In this document: one piece after another, positions 1 to 9,296 of the stretch
How the letters are laid out: each line of letters begins with the position of its first letter
How positions within the stretch are numbered: position 1 is the stretch's first letter
Assembly: GCA_025963725.1 (NCBI GenBank)
Contig: JAOQAE010000004.1
Span: forward strand, 679,616-743,615
Origin: Bacteroidota bacterium
GTDB taxonomy: Bacteria > Bacteroidota > Bacteroidia > 2-12-FULL-35-15
Length of the DNA stretch: 64,000 nt
Direction of reading: 5' to 3'
Translations under genes and position numbers: made by a program
Notes under the pieces: model-generated
Database searches by the model: none
Told to the model about the DNA's origin: nothing
Seen by the model: only the letters and a program-made list of their open reading frames with translations

Positions 1-110
1 GGAGAGGAGTATCTGGGAAGAAAAGGGAATCCGCCTTTTGTATAACCTGATATAATAAATACTGCACCCAATAAAATGGTGAGTGTTACAAAAAGTATCT
101 TTTTCAGCAT
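1..110 (-). CDS. N-terminal fragment of a small membrane protein (DoxX-like?)
   Basis: Reading the minus strand from an ATG at 108-110 gives an open frame of 36 residues that leaves the window at position 1. It begins MLKKILFVTLTILLGAV and continues FIISGYTK, so one membrane-spanning helix starts almost at the N-terminus. The phrase ISGYTK just after a first helix is typical of DoxX/MauE-like membrane proteins of Bacteroidota, but the motif normally continues differently from the GGFPFL seen here, so the family is only a suggestion. It points the same way as the oxidoreductase gene at 171-1757 and lies downstream of it, 60 nt past its stop, so it may be the next gene of that operon. Confidence 0.55.
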   Translation of the reverse strand, partial: MLKKILFVTLTILLGAVFIISGYTKGGFPFLPRYSS

Positions 111-170
111 GACACAAAAGTAAAAAATTATGAGCGCAGTGCCTAAGATTTATCATTCCTTAACAATTCT

Positions 171-1757
171 TCATTCCGGAACCTTATACTTACTGATCCT
201 GCTGAGCAGGTTGCGGTTCAGGATCACCACGGAAGTGATGATGCCGGAGAACATGGCGGAGCCCACACCCACGCATACGATGTCCTGCCCGGTAAGGTAC
301 AGGTTCTTGTAGGGCGTTGTTGCACGCAGCTGCTTCAGCGTAAAGCGCTTCGGGCTGTGCTCGAGGCCGTAGATCTCGCCGCGCTCATAATTGCTGAAAT
401 GCCTCGTGGAGAGCGGGGTGGAAAGCTCGCACACCTCGATCTTTCCTTTCAGCTGCGGCAGCACGCTGTAAAGCTTTTCGAGCAGGCGCTCCTGCATTTC
501 CGCTTTGTACTTATCATATTCATCACCGCGCTTTTTCCATTTCATATCTTTCCATTCCTCCACCCATTCGTAGGGGCAGGATGCAATTACCTGCACCGTG
601 CTGGTGCCCGGGTGCCTGCGGGCCCAGTCGGTATCCTTTGCCGACGGAAATGAAATATAGCTGAGCGATGGTTCCCAGTGCCTGTGCTCGAGGTGCGCAT
701 TGTAATCCTTGTCCAGCTCGTAGCTGTTGTACAGCCAGATGTTATGCTTTGGCAATGCAAGCTCATCGTCGGTTCCTTTCAGGCCTACATAAAGGCAGAT
801 ATGCGATATGGATGCTTTCAGGTTATTGATCTCCGTGGTGCTTTCGCTTTTTTCCGCACGGATGAGCTTATTGTAAGTATTGTGGATGCCGGCGTTGCTG
901 ATGATCTTGCCTGCGCGGAGTATATCGCCGTTCTCCATCTCCACCCCGGTGGCCTTATTGTTCTCGATCACAATGCGCTTTACCGGCGCGCTGATCGCGA
1001 TGGTGCCGCCATTGGCCTCTATCACGCTGATGAGGCTTTTCGGGATGCTGGAAGAGCCGCCAACAGGATAATTGCCGCCATCGAGGAAATGATCGGTGAC
1101 CATGGCATGGATCGCAAAGCTGCTCTTTTTAGGCGGCAGCCCGTAATTGCCGCACTGCGCCGACAATACGGAGATGAGCTTTTCATTCGACGTTAATCCG
1201 CGGATCACTTCGTAGGTTGTTTGCTGCGAATATTTGTAAAACCCCCTTCTCAGGAAATAGCCGACACTTTTGCTGAGCCAATCCGGCATAGTGCGCTCGG
1301 CGAAGAACATCAGGGAAAGCCCTGCCACTTTTGAAACCAGCTTATAATAATCGCGGATCGCTTTTTCTTCCTCCGGGAAATACGCGATCATTTGCTGCAG
1401 CTGCTCTTCACGGCCTGCCATAAAATTATACACATCGCCGGCAATGATCGCCTGGTCGTATACCTTTCCCATGTCCGACCATTTCAGCTTTCCATCGGTA
1501 ACATAATCAAAGGCCTTCCGCAAAAGTCCGTCCTTAATATTTACCTGTCCTACGTAATGCACGCCTACGTCCCATTCAAATTTTTTACGCTTAAAGGTAT
1601 GTGTGAATCCGCCGGCTACATAATGCTTCTCAAGCACCAGCACTTTTTTGCCGGCCTTTGAAAGAATGGCGGCAGTGGTGAGCCCGCCCATTCCGGAGCC
1701 GATGATAATGGCGTCGTAATAGTTTTTTGCCAGTTCCGGGGAGTACAGGTTCTTCAT
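171..1757 (-). CDS. CrtI/RetSat-type FAD-dependent oxidoreductase (phytoene desaturase-like)
   Basis: A 528-residue protein of the NAD(P)/FAD-dependent amine-oxidase superfamily, close in layout to carotenoid desaturases (CrtI) and all-trans-retinol 13,14-reductase. The dinucleotide-binding site IIGSGMGGLTTAAIL is near residues 18-32, followed by the second FAD motif LEKHYVAGGFTHTF. The C-terminal FAD-contact segment NLYLTGQDIVCVGVGSAMFSG is close to residues 490-510, as in CrtI proteins. There is no signal peptide. The substrate cannot be read from the sequence; a polyene or long isoprenoid is the usual partner. A second enzyme of the same superfamily lies at 5446-6981 and an FAD halogenase-like protein at 7031-8299, so a shared pigment or lipid-tailoring role is plausible. 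The start is the first in-frame ATG. Confidence 0.85.
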   Translation of the reverse strand: MKNLYSPELAKNYYDAIIIGSGMGGLTTAAILSKAGKKVLVLEKHYVAGGFTHTFKRKKFEWDVGVHYVGQVNIKDGLLRKAFDYVTDGKLKWSDMGKVYDQAIIAGDVYNFMAGREEQLQQMIAYFPEEEKAIRDYYKLVSKVAGLSLMFFAERTMPDWLSKSVGYFLRRGFYKYSQQTTYEVIRGLTSNEKLISVLSAQCGNYGLPPKKSSFAIHAMVTDHFLDGGNYPVGGSSSIPKSLISVIEANGGTIAISAPVKRIVIENNKATGVEMENGDILRAGKIISNAGIHNTYNKLIRAEKSESTTEINNLKASISHICLYVGLKGTDDELALPKHNIWLYNSYELDKDYNAHLEHRHWEPSLSYISFPSAKDTDWARRHPGTSTVQVIASCPYEWVEEWKDMKWKKRGDEYDKYKAEMQERLLEKLYSVLPQLKGKIEVCELSTPLSTRHFSNYERGEIYGLEHSPKRFTLKQLRATTPYKNLYLTGQDIVCVGVGSAMFSGIITSVVILNRNLLSRISKYKVPE

Positions 1758-1952
1758 AAATATGTGCTAATATACAAATGTGGCGGGAATAACCAAGGTG
1801 TTACGTATGTGTCACGAAGCTATGTAGTTATACCGGCCGGTGTAGAAAGAAAATCACAGCTCTGCTGGAATAATATTTTATTGCCTTGTTATGCAATGCA
1901 TTTTTCATTGCAAATGAATGTTTAATTAAACTTTACGGGGGCCGGACTATAT

Positions 1953-4505
1953 ATGATCTTAAACGAAGTTAGAGTTATGCGTGGCCCGAATATGTGGTCA
2001 CCTATCCATAGGAAGCTAATTGTCCTGAAGCTGGACTTAACGAAGTACGATGAAAATTTTATAAGGGAAAAAACGGATGCACTAAAGGGCGATCTGTCCT
2101 CCCTGCCGGAATCCGCTGATGAAAGCGGGTATATGGCTTTTTGCAGGCTGATCGCCTCGGTCGCCGCGCAGGTGCAGCCTCATAAAGGGCTGTACTCCAA
2201 CGTGGAGATGAAGGGCAACAGCTCCTACTACGTGATCTTTGGCTACGAGTATGAAGGAGCGGGCGTAGAAGCCGGCTACATGGTATGCGAGGCGTTTGAG
2301 GACGTGCTGGAAGGAAAGGGAAAGTTCGAGATCGCGCAGATCCGGAAAGAAATAGCTGAATTATCAAACAGCTCGCGGTTGGGGCCGAGCACTTTCTCCA
2401 TCGTGGAAGCGGCTGTGAAAAGGAACATCCCGGTTAAAAAGATACCCGGAGGGCTTATTCTTTTGGGACAGGGGAAATACCAGAAAAGGATCTCCGCATC
2501 CATTTGTGACACCACAGGTTACATCGCCGTGGAGATTGCCGGTGATAAAGAGCTCACAAAGCAGCTGCTGGAATCGGCCTTTATACCTGTTCCTGTGGGC
2601 GTGCTCGTTAAAAATGAAACCTCACTGATGGAGGTAAGCCAGGAGCTGGGCTACCCGCTGGTGACAAAGCCGCTCGACGGACACCAGGGAAACGGGATCA
2701 CCAGCGATATTACCCAGTTCGATACATTGGTGAAAGGCTTCAGGATCGCGAAAGAATTCTCGAATTCCGTGATCGTGGAAAAACATATTAAAGGAGATGA
2801 TTTCCGCTTCCTCGTGGTCGGCTATAAGCTGGTAGCCGTTGCAAAGCGTACGCCCGCATGTGTTACGGGCGACGGCGTTTCCACGATCGCCGAGCTGGTG
2901 GAAAAGGTGAATACCGATCCCCGCCGCGGAAGCGGCCACGGGAACATTCTCACCAAAATCCAGATCGATGAAAATACATTGCAGCTGCTCAGGGCAAAAG
3001 CGCTTACGGTTAATTCGGTGCTGAGGGAAAATGAATGCCTGTATTTAAAGGATACCGCCAACCTGAGCACCGGCGGCACTGCCGAGGACGTAACCGATGA
3101 GGTGCACCCCGAAAATGTATTGCTGGCGGAAAGGGCGGCAAGGATCATCGGGCTGGATATCTGCGGCATTGATATTATGGCGCCGGATGTGAAAACACCG
3201 CTGCACCAGAATGGCGGCGCTATCCTCGAAGTGAACGCTGCGCCGGGCTTGCGCATGCACATTGCACCTTCAGGCGGCAGCCCGCGAAATGTAGGCGACC
3301 CGGTGGTCGACCTGATGTTCCCGGATGGGTCGTCGGGCAGGATCCCTATCATTGCGATCACGGGCACCAATGGCAAAACAACCACCAGCCGCCTGATGGC
3401 ATATATTGCAGGGGTGCAGGGCTACAATGTGGGCTTTACTTCTACGGATGGCATCTATATAAACGATACCTGCATTTATAAAGGCGACTGCTCCGGCCCG
3501 AAAAGCTCGGAAATGATCCTGCAGGAGCCGTCGATAGATTTTGCCGTGCTCGAATGTGCCCGTGGCGGGATCATCCGTTCGGGGCTCGCATTCGATCAGT
3601 GCGATGTTGCCATTGTAACAAATGTGGCTGCTGATCACTTGGGGCAAAAGGATATTTACACCGTGGAGGACCTTGCCAATGTGAAATCCGTGGTGCCGCA
3701 GTCGGTTTCAGAGAACGGCTATGCGGTGCTGAATGCTTCCGACGACCTGGTGTATAAAATGCGTGAAAAGGTGAAAGGTAAAGTGGCGCTGTTCAGCATC
3801 GACCCTTCCAATCCGCGCATAAAGAAGCATGTGGGAGAAGGCGGAACAGTTATCACGCTCGATGAGAAAAAAGACATTGTCATTATCCGCCCTACGGAAA
3901 AGATCATCATCGAGAATGTAATGAATGTGCCGCTTACCATTAACGGGAAGGCCGATTTTATGATCGAGAATGTGATGTCGGCAGTGCTTGCTGCGTACTT
4001 GGCCGGCTTTTCTGTGGATAAGATAAGAACGGCCATTCAAACCTTCAGGCCATCTGCGGAGCAAACCCCCGGGCGCATGAACATTATTGATGTGAATGGC
4101 GTGAATGTGATCGTGGATTATGCACACAACCCGCACAGCTTAAAAGCCCTTGCAACGCTGCTCGATAAAATCGATACGCAAAAAACAGGGATCATTACCG
4201 GGGTGGGCGACCGCCGCGATGAAGATATTATGGAGATAGGCCGCGTGGCCGCAAAGATGTATGATGAGATCGTGATCCGGATCGATAAGGATACGAGGGG
4301 CAGGCCGGCAAAGGAGATCCAAAGCCTGATCGTAGCGGGGCTGATGGAAGTGAACCCCGGTGTAAAGCATCACCTCATTCCCGATAGTAAGGAAGCATTG
4401 AAATTTGCGATCAGAAATGCGGGCGCAGGCGATTATGTAATTATAAGCGCCGACGATACGGCGGAAACAATAGAGATCGTTAAAAGATTTAAAGCAGAAA
4501 ACTAA
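1953..4505 (+). CDS. cphA: Cyanophycin synthetase
   Basis: An 850-residue cytoplasmic ligase that builds multi-L-arginyl-poly-L-aspartate (cyanophycin), an insoluble nitrogen, carbon and energy reserve. The order is that of CphA. An N-terminal domain (about 1-160) opens with VMRGPNMWS, matching the usual L.GPN.WS start. An ATP-grasp domain (about 200-460) carries KPLDGHQGNGIT near residue 240 and IDIMAP...ILEVNAAPG near 400-430. A Mur-ligase-like domain follows, with the P-loop TGTNGKTTT near 469-477, a segment ARGGIIRSG near 530, and VDYAHNPHS near 725. The length is close to the family norm. The ATG at 1953 is chosen because it restores the conserved N-terminus. The stop lies 11 nt before iaaA, so the two are very likely co-transcribed. 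No cyanophycinase (cphB) gene lies within the window. Confidence 0.95.
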   Translation: MILNEVRVMRGPNMWSPIHRKLIVLKLDLTKYDENFIREKTDALKGDLSSLPESADESGYMAFCRLIASVAAQVQPHKGLYSNVEMKGNSSYYVIFGYEYEGAGVEAGYMVCEAFEDVLEGKGKFEIAQIRKEIAELSNSSRLGPSTFSIVEAAVKRNIPVKKIPGGLILLGQGKYQKRISASICDTTGYIAVEIAGDKELTKQLLESAFIPVPVGVLVKNETSLMEVSQELGYPLVTKPLDGHQGNGITSDITQFDTLVKGFRIAKEFSNSVIVEKHIKGDDFRFLVVGYKLVAVAKRTPACVTGDGVSTIAELVEKVNTDPRRGSGHGNILTKIQIDENTLQLLRAKALTVNSVLRENECLYLKDTANLSTGGTAEDVTDEVHPENVLLAERAARIIGLDICGIDIMAPDVKTPLHQNGGAILEVNAAPGLRMHIAPSGGSPRNVGDPVVDLMFPDGSSGRIPIIAITGTNGKTTTSRLMAYIAGVQGYNVGFTSTDGIYINDTCIYKGDCSGPKSSEMILQEPSIDFAVLECARGGIIRSGLAFDQCDVAIVTNVAADHLGQKDIYTVEDLANVKSVVPQSVSENGYAVLNASDDLVYKMREKVKGKVALFSIDPSNPRIKKHVGEGGTVITLDEKKDIVIIRPTEKIIIENVMNVPLTINGKADFMIENVMSAVLAAYLAGFSVDKIRTAIQTFRPSAEQTPGRMNIIDVNGVNVIVDYAHNPHSLKALATLLDKIDTQKTGIITGVGDRRDEDIMEIGRVAAKMYDEIVIRIDKDTRGRPAKEIQSLIVAGLMEVNPGVKHHLIPDSKEALKFAIRNAGAGDYVIISADDTAETIEIVKRFKAEN

Positions 4506-4516
4506 AAATAACCACA

Positions 4517-5449
4517 ATGGAAAAAATAGGAATTGTTATACATGGTGGCGCCGGCCCCGATTCGGAATTTATTAAAAAACACAAGCAAGAGTATGAGGAA
4601 GGCCTGCGTAAAGCCCTGGATAAAGGCTACGAGGTACTGAAGAACAAAGGCAAAGCGATAGACGCCGTGGAGGCCGCAGTAAACGAATTGGAGAATAATC
4701 CCATCTTCAATGCAGGCAGGGGCTCGGCCATCAATGCGAAGGGCGAAGTTGAAATGTGCGCTTCCATCATGAACGGGCAAAACCTTAATTCGGGGGCTGT
4801 AGCGATCGTTAAGAACGTAAGGAACCCGGTTTCACTGGCCAAGGCGGTCATGCTGAACACCAGCCATATTTACCTCGGCGGCGAAGGTGCGCTGAATTAT
4901 GCCAAAAGTATCAATATAGAGCTGGAGCCCGAATCCTATTTTGTTACGGAGCACCAATATGACGCATACGCCAAGAAGCGGAAGGAAGCTTATGCCAGCA
5001 ACCGGCACATTGCCATGGAGCAGATCCACGAGCGCTCCCACGGCACGGTTGGCGCTGTTGCGCTGGACCATGAGGGGAACATTGCCGCAGCCACATCCAC
5101 CGGGGGAACTGAATTCTGTAAGGAAGGAAGGATCGGAGACAGCAGCATGATCGGCGTAGGCTCCTATGCGGATAACTCCACCTGCGCGGTTTCAACCACG
5201 GGCGATGGCGAGTACCTGATCCGCGGGGTGATCGCGCATTCGGTTTCGAACGTGATGAAATATACCAAGGCCGATGTGCAGGAAGCCGCCCGGAAAGTGA
5301 TCTTTGAAGAGAACAAGGATGCAGAGGGAGATATGGGAGTGATCGCGATCGACCGTGACTGCAATATCGCAATTGAGTTTAACAGCGCACGCATGCACCG
5401 TGGATGGAAAACTCCCAAAGGCACTGGCGTTGGGATCTACAAGGATTAG
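4517..5449 (+). CDS. iaaA: Isoaspartyl peptidase / L-asparaginase (plant type, Ntn-hydrolase)
   Basis: A 310-residue threonine-dependent N-terminal nucleophile hydrolase that cleaves beta-aspartyl dipeptides, here most simply beta-Asp-Arg released from cyanophycin. The precursor self-cleaves before the nucleophile threonine: SHGTVGAVALD places it at Thr177, and the substrate-loop motif TSTGG follows about 25 residues later. The N-terminus GIVIHGGAG and the stretch NAGRGSAIN are family landmarks. There is no signal peptide, so it acts in the cytoplasm. It is 11 nt downstream of cphA, which supports a synthesis-plus-recycling unit. Its stop codon overlaps that of the convergent oxidoreductase at 5446-6981 by two bases (stop codons at 5446-5448 and 5447-5449). 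Confidence 0.93.
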   Translation: MEKIGIVIHGGAGPDSEFIKKHKQEYEEGLRKALDKGYEVLKNKGKAIDAVEAAVNELENNPIFNAGRGSAINAKGEVEMCASIMNGQNLNSGAVAIVKNVRNPVSLAKAVMLNTSHIYLGGEGALNYAKSINIELEPESYFVTEHQYDAYAKKRKEAYASNRHIAMEQIHERSHGTVGAVALDHEGNIAAATSTGGTEFCKEGRIGDSSMIGVGSYADNSTCAVSTTGDGEYLIRGVIAHSVSNVMKYTKADVQEAARKVIFEENKDAEGDMGVIAIDRDCNIAIEFNSARMHRGWKTPKGTGVGIYKD

Positions 5450-6981
5450 CTTTTTGTTTGCGGAATGGTTTTGAAGGGAACTTTGTATGCCTTGCAGATC
5501 TCCTTGGCAACATCCCTTCCTGTTTTGATCGCAATGGGCAATCCGCCTCCGGGCTGGTTCCAGTGGCTTGAATAATAAAAGTTCTGCAGGCCCGGCAGCT
5601 TAAATCCTACCGGCGATCGTGCCACCAGGTTCTTCCCCGGCAGCCAGCCCTGCGTGCTGCCTTTCCAGTTGTTTGTATAGCGGTGGAATGTGGCGGGCGT
5701 TGCCACATCTATCACTTCAATGAACTCTTTGATCCCGCCAAGGCGCAGATCCAGCAGCTCTATGATCTTATTGGTGAATTCCTCTTTTGCCTGCCTGTAT
5801 TTCGGGCGGTCGTTCTTCCGCGCATCTATCCAGAAATCCCTGTTTGTTGTATAAAAGCTCACCGTTACCGAAGTTTTTCCTTTCGGCGCCAGCGTATCAT
5901 CGTAATTGTAAATATGCACTTCAAAGCGCGGGTATTTGGTGCCGTCGGGTGAAACGATCGGCTCATCCAGCGGGATCCTGGAAAAATGCGGAAAATCACT
6001 GAGGTCTTTCCCGATACCGAAGGAGAACTGCATCACCGAATAAAACACTTCCAGCTTTTTCAGGTCGCGCAGGTCGAGCATATCCTGGTTCACATATTTT
6101 CCGTCCAGCGCTTCAAACACGGTGAAATACCAGTCGGCAGCGGAAAGCGTAAGGTCAGAATAATGTTTGGCATCATTCCGTACCAGCAATCCCTTTGCAA
6201 TTCCGTTTTCCGTAATGATCTTTTTTACCGGGGTTTTGTAATGCATGGTGCCGCCGAGCGATAAATAGGTCTGCTCGATTTTTTTAGCGAATTCCATGGA
6301 GCCGCCGATCGGGTAGCCGGCGCTTTTTTTATCGAACACCGACAAAGGCATGGTGAGCACCATCATGTTCACTTCCTCGCCATCGTACAGCAATTCAAAG
6401 CTTTCCCTCAGAAAAGGATTTTTAAATTTCCGTGCGTAAGTAAAATTCGTGTAATTCTTTATTTTGAGGAACCAGTAAAGGAACTCGGCGTAGCGCATCA
6501 TTTTTATTCCGCGCAGCGCCGACTGAAAAAAAGGAAGGTCGTCCATGATAGGAGGAAGGTCGAACTTCTGCATCACACGCATCGGCTTGATGAATTCCCT
6601 GATCGCTTTTGTATCCTCCGGCGCAAGGTCGGTCATGTATTCCTCGAGCTGTGTGAGGTTGGTGTACAGCTTGAAATTTTTTTCGCCGTATTTGTTCGCA
6701 TGGTCTTTTGTGCCTACTTCAACGCGGATGTCGTGGTTATGAAACTTTATTTTTTTCATATCCAGGATCTCCGACCAGATCTTGTAAAAGGAAGAGCCTT
6801 CATCGGAGCCAAGGATCCAGTGTGCGCAGCTGTCGAAGGTATAATCGCCTTTTTTCCAGCTGGTGCAGAGTCCGCCGGGGATCGAATGCTTTTCGAAGAT
6901 GTGTGTTTCAAAGCCGTTCATCTGCAGGAAGCATCCTGCAGTTAAACCCGAAACTCCACCGCCGATAATATTGATCTTCAT
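5446..6981 (-). CDS. CrtI/RetSat-type FAD-dependent oxidoreductase, second copy
   Basis: A 511-residue FAD-dependent amine-oxidase-superfamily enzyme. The N-terminus MKINIIGGGVSGLTAGCFLQ is a GxGxxG Rossmann motif. It is followed by FEKHSIPGGLCTSWKKG, the second FAD-binding motif, and GYPIGGSMEFAKKIE near residue 225, as in phytoene-desaturase-like proteins. The C-terminal FAD region reads QNFYYSSHWNQPGGGLP. It is related to the protein at 171-1757 but clearly divergent, so it is not a recent duplicate. It lies 49 nt downstream of the halogenase-like gene at 7031-8299 on the same strand, and the two probably form one transcription unit. The exact substrate is unknown. The gene ends tail to tail with iaaA, with overlapping stop codons. 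Confidence 0.85.
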   Translation of the reverse strand: MKINIIGGGVSGLTAGCFLQMNGFETHIFEKHSIPGGLCTSWKKGDYTFDSCAHWILGSDEGSSFYKIWSEILDMKKIKFHNHDIRVEVGTKDHANKYGEKNFKLYTNLTQLEEYMTDLAPEDTKAIREFIKPMRVMQKFDLPPIMDDLPFFQSALRGIKMMRYAEFLYWFLKIKNYTNFTYARKFKNPFLRESFELLYDGEEVNMMVLTMPLSVFDKKSAGYPIGGSMEFAKKIEQTYLSLGGTMHYKTPVKKIITENGIAKGLLVRNDAKHYSDLTLSAADWYFTVFEALDGKYVNQDMLDLRDLKKLEVFYSVMQFSFGIGKDLSDFPHFSRIPLDEPIVSPDGTKYPRFEVHIYNYDDTLAPKGKTSVTVSFYTTNRDFWIDARKNDRPKYRQAKEEFTNKIIELLDLRLGGIKEFIEVIDVATPATFHRYTNNWKGSTQGWLPGKNLVARSPVGFKLPGLQNFYYSSHWNQPGGGLPIAIKTGRDVAKEICKAYKVPFKTIPQTKS

Positions 6982-7030
6982 TTGTTAGTTCTGAGAAACG
7001 GAATCTTCCGGTTTACTGTCATATCGATCC

Positions 7031-8299
7031 CTATTTGCCCTTCGCTTCCTCCGCCGCTGCGGCCTTCTGCATCCTGATGATGGTTGCGAGCGTGCTCACT
7101 GCGCGCTCATGCTTCTTCACAAACGGATTGCTCAGGTCCCATACATAGCCTGCAAGTACGGAGCAGATCTGTTTTTTAATATTCGGGTCGGGATCTTTCG
7201 TAAAGAAGATCTGGTGCAGGTCGCCGTTGTACCAGCCTTTCACATAGGTCCTGAAGGTATTGATGCCCTGCATCATGTGATCCACGTATTCCTTCTCCCA
7301 GTCGATCGTTTCGCCTTTCAGCTTCCTGCTCACCAGCTTTGCTGCCGTAGAGCCAGATTCCATTGCGAATGTAACGCCGGATGAAAATACAGGGTCGAGG
7401 AACTCTGTTGCATTTCCTGCGGTTACAAATCCATCGCCGTAAAATTTAGTGGAGCTGATCGCGTAGCCTTCAATTGTTCTTGGGGCAAGCACCATTTCCT
7501 GGCCTTTGAAGCGGTCTTTTAATTGCGGACAATCGGCAACGATCGCTTTCATGCGCTCGGTTGCATCTTCGGGGAAGTCCTTAAAATATTCGGGATTGCC
7601 AACAAAGCCCACCGAAGTGATCCCGTTGGAAAAAGGGATGATCCATACCCATACTTCCTGCTGGTGAACAACTACGGTGATGCGGTTTCCTTCAACACCT
7701 TCGGGGCGGTTCGGGTCTTTAAAATGCGTGAAATGCGTTTTGCGCGGATCGAAGCTGGATTGCTTGTTGAGCCCGAGCAGGTTTGGGATCACGCGCCCAT
7801 AGCCGCTGCAGTCGATGATATAGCGCGCTTCGATCTGTTTTTTATTTCCATCCTTGTCTTCCACGGTTGTGATGGAAGAATGGTCTTCATTGAACTGTAT
7901 GCCGGTAACGCCTGTTTCAAACTCCACGGGAATGCCTTTTTTAGCAACGCCGTTTGCAAGGATCTGGTCGAACTGTGCACGCGGCACCTGCCAGGTCCAG
8001 GTCCAGCCTTTGCTGAACTGATCCGAAAAATTAAAGTCGCACACTTTATCGCCCATCAGGAATTTCGCCCCGAACTTTTGCTGGAAGCCCGCCGCTTTCA
8101 CATCTTCCAGGAGGCCGGTTTCATCCAGGTGGTCCATCACGCGCGGCAAGAGGCTTTCGCCGATCACGAAACGGGGGAATTTTACTTTTTCAACAACGCG
8201 GACCTTCAATCCGTTCTTATGAACGATCGAAGCGGCAATGCAGCCCGCAGGCCCCGCACCGATCACTAATACATCTGTTTTTTCGGTAATCATATCCAT
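7031..8299 (-). CDS. FAD-dependent monooxygenase/reductase of the tryptophan-halogenase and geranylgeranyl-reductase superfamily
   Basis: A 422-residue flavoprotein. DVLVIGAGPAGCIAA near residues 9-23 is the FAD Rossmann motif. FPRFVIGESLLPRVMD near 42-57 is the GESxLP block shared by flavin halogenases and geranylgeranyl reductases. VWVWIIPFSNGITSVGFV near 218-235 is the WxWxIP-type block of flavin halogenases. FVTAGNATEFLDPVFSSGV near 288-306 is the C-terminal FAD-contact region. Proteins of this type occur in Bacteroidota flexirubin/aryl-polyene loci, but no ketosynthase or acyl-carrier genes are in this window, so halogenation is not established. The first gene of a probable two-gene unit with 5446-6981. 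A TACATTTG -7 element lies upstream at 8358-8365. Confidence 0.82.
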   Translation of the reverse strand: MDMITEKTDVLVIGAGPAGCIAASIVHKNGLKVRVVEKVKFPRFVIGESLLPRVMDHLDETGLLEDVKAAGFQQKFGAKFLMGDKVCDFNFSDQFSKGWTWTWQVPRAQFDQILANGVAKKGIPVEFETGVTGIQFNEDHSSITTVEDKDGNKKQIEARYIIDCSGYGRVIPNLLGLNKQSSFDPRKTHFTHFKDPNRPEGVEGNRITVVVHQQEVWVWIIPFSNGITSVGFVGNPEYFKDFPEDATERMKAIVADCPQLKDRFKGQEMVLAPRTIEGYAISSTKFYGDGFVTAGNATEFLDPVFSSGVTFAMESGSTAAKLVSRKLKGETIDWEKEYVDHMMQGINTFRTYVKGWYNGDLHQIFFTKDPDPNIKKQICSVLAGYVWDLSNPFVKKHERAVSTLATIIRMQKAAAAEEAKGK

Positions 8300-8357
8300 C
8301 TGAATTATGTTGTTGTTCCAAGGATAACAACCCTGTTTTTAAATTGTTCTGTAGTCA

Positions 8358-8365
8358 CAAATGTA
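8358..8365 (-). promoter_or_regulatory. Candidate -7 promoter element for the 7031-8299 gene
   Basis: The minus strand reads TACATTTG, matching the Bacteroidota -7 consensus TAnnTTTG, 58 nt upstream of the start codon at 8299. No convincing TTG was found at the -33 distance, so only half of the promoter is supported. Confidence 0.35.
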
Positions 8366-8424
8366 GCTATTATTTTTTTTACGGATGGGCATAAACAGCC
8401 AATTTTAGTAAGGAATTATCTGAT

Positions 8425-8454
8425 TTTGCGGCGTTCCGCGCAAGGATATATTTG
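8425..8454 (+). promoter_or_regulatory. Bacteroidota-type promoter for the ABC transporter ATPase gene
   Basis: TTTG at 8425-8428 and TATATTTG at 8447-8454, separated by 18 nt, match the phylum promoter pattern. The start codon at 8475 follows 20 nt after the -7 box, so the leader would be very short. This favours the ATG at 8475 over an upstream TTG. Confidence 0.55.
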
Positions 8455-8474
8455 CTAATTTGGCAGCCTGCAAT

Positions 8475-9227
8475 ATGTCCTCAAACGCCATCATAGAAAC
8501 ACACGATCTGCTAAAGGTTTTCAAAGGCTCAGACGAGCCTGTTGTAAAAGGCATTTCGTTCTCGGTGCAGCGCAATGAGGTATTCGGGCTGCTTGGCCCG
8601 AATGGCGCCGGAAAAACCACTACCATTTCCATTCTCTGCGGATTGTTCCCGCCTACTTCCGGGAAAGTGACCATCGATGGCATGAGCCTGCAGGGCGACC
8701 TTGCGGGGATCAAACAGATAGTGGGAGTGGTGCCGCAGGACATAGCGCTGTATCCCACGTTAAGCGCAAGGGAGAACCTGAACTTTTACGGCAACATGTA
8801 TGGTGTAACAGGCAAAGTATTGAAAGATAAGATAGAAGCATGGCTGCATAATTTCGGGCTCACCGAAGCGGCAAACAGGCGTGTATCCACATACTCCGGC
8901 GGAATGAAGCGCAGGCTGAACCTTATTGCAGGCATCCTGCACGACCCTAAGATCCTGTTCCTCGATGAGCCTACGGTAGGAGTGGATGTACAGTCGCGGA
9001 ACGTGATCATCGAGCATTTACAGGCATTGAATAAAAAAGGAACAACAATTATTTATACTTCGCATCACATGGAGGAGGCGGAGCATTTCTGCACACAGGT
9101 AGCCATCATCGATTACGGAAAAATAATCGCGAAAGGATCGCCCGCAGAACTGATCGCAGCATATCCCGGATGTACGAACCTTGAATCGGTGTTCCTGCAT
9201 TTAACAAAAAGGAAGCTGAGGGATTGA
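8475..9227 (+). CDS. ABC-2 type transporter ATP-binding protein
   Basis: A 250-residue ABC ATPase that would drive export through the permease encoded at 9477-10760. Walker A GPNGAGKTT is at residues 41-49, the Q-loop segment VVPQDIALYP near 80-90, the ABC signature YSGGMKRRLN near 140, Walker B ILFLDEPTVG near 158-168, and the H-loop YTSHHMEE near 196. The sequence is closest in style to DrrA/CcmA-type ATPases of ABC-2 exporters. The open frame extends upstream to a TTG at 8460, but the ATG at 8475 gives the natural MSSNAIIE start and fits the promoter at 8425-8454. The cargo is unknown; the pigment-type oxidoreductases on the other strand are a weak hint. Confidence 0.93.
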   Translation: MSSNAIIETHDLLKVFKGSDEPVVKGISFSVQRNEVFGLLGPNGAGKTTTISILCGLFPPTSGKVTIDGMSLQGDLAGIKQIVGVVPQDIALYPTLSARENLNFYGNMYGVTGKVLKDKIEAWLHNFGLTEAANRRVSTYSGGMKRRLNLIAGILHDPKILFLDEPTVGVDVQSRNVIIEHLQALNKKGTTIIYTSHHMEEAEHFCTQVAIIDYGKIIAKGSPAELIAAYPGCTNLESVFLHLTKRKLRD

Positions 9228-9296
9228 TAGTTTGGAGTTCGTAGTTCGTAGTCGGGAGTGTGGAGACGGTTGACATTTATGACTGAGCCCACGAGC

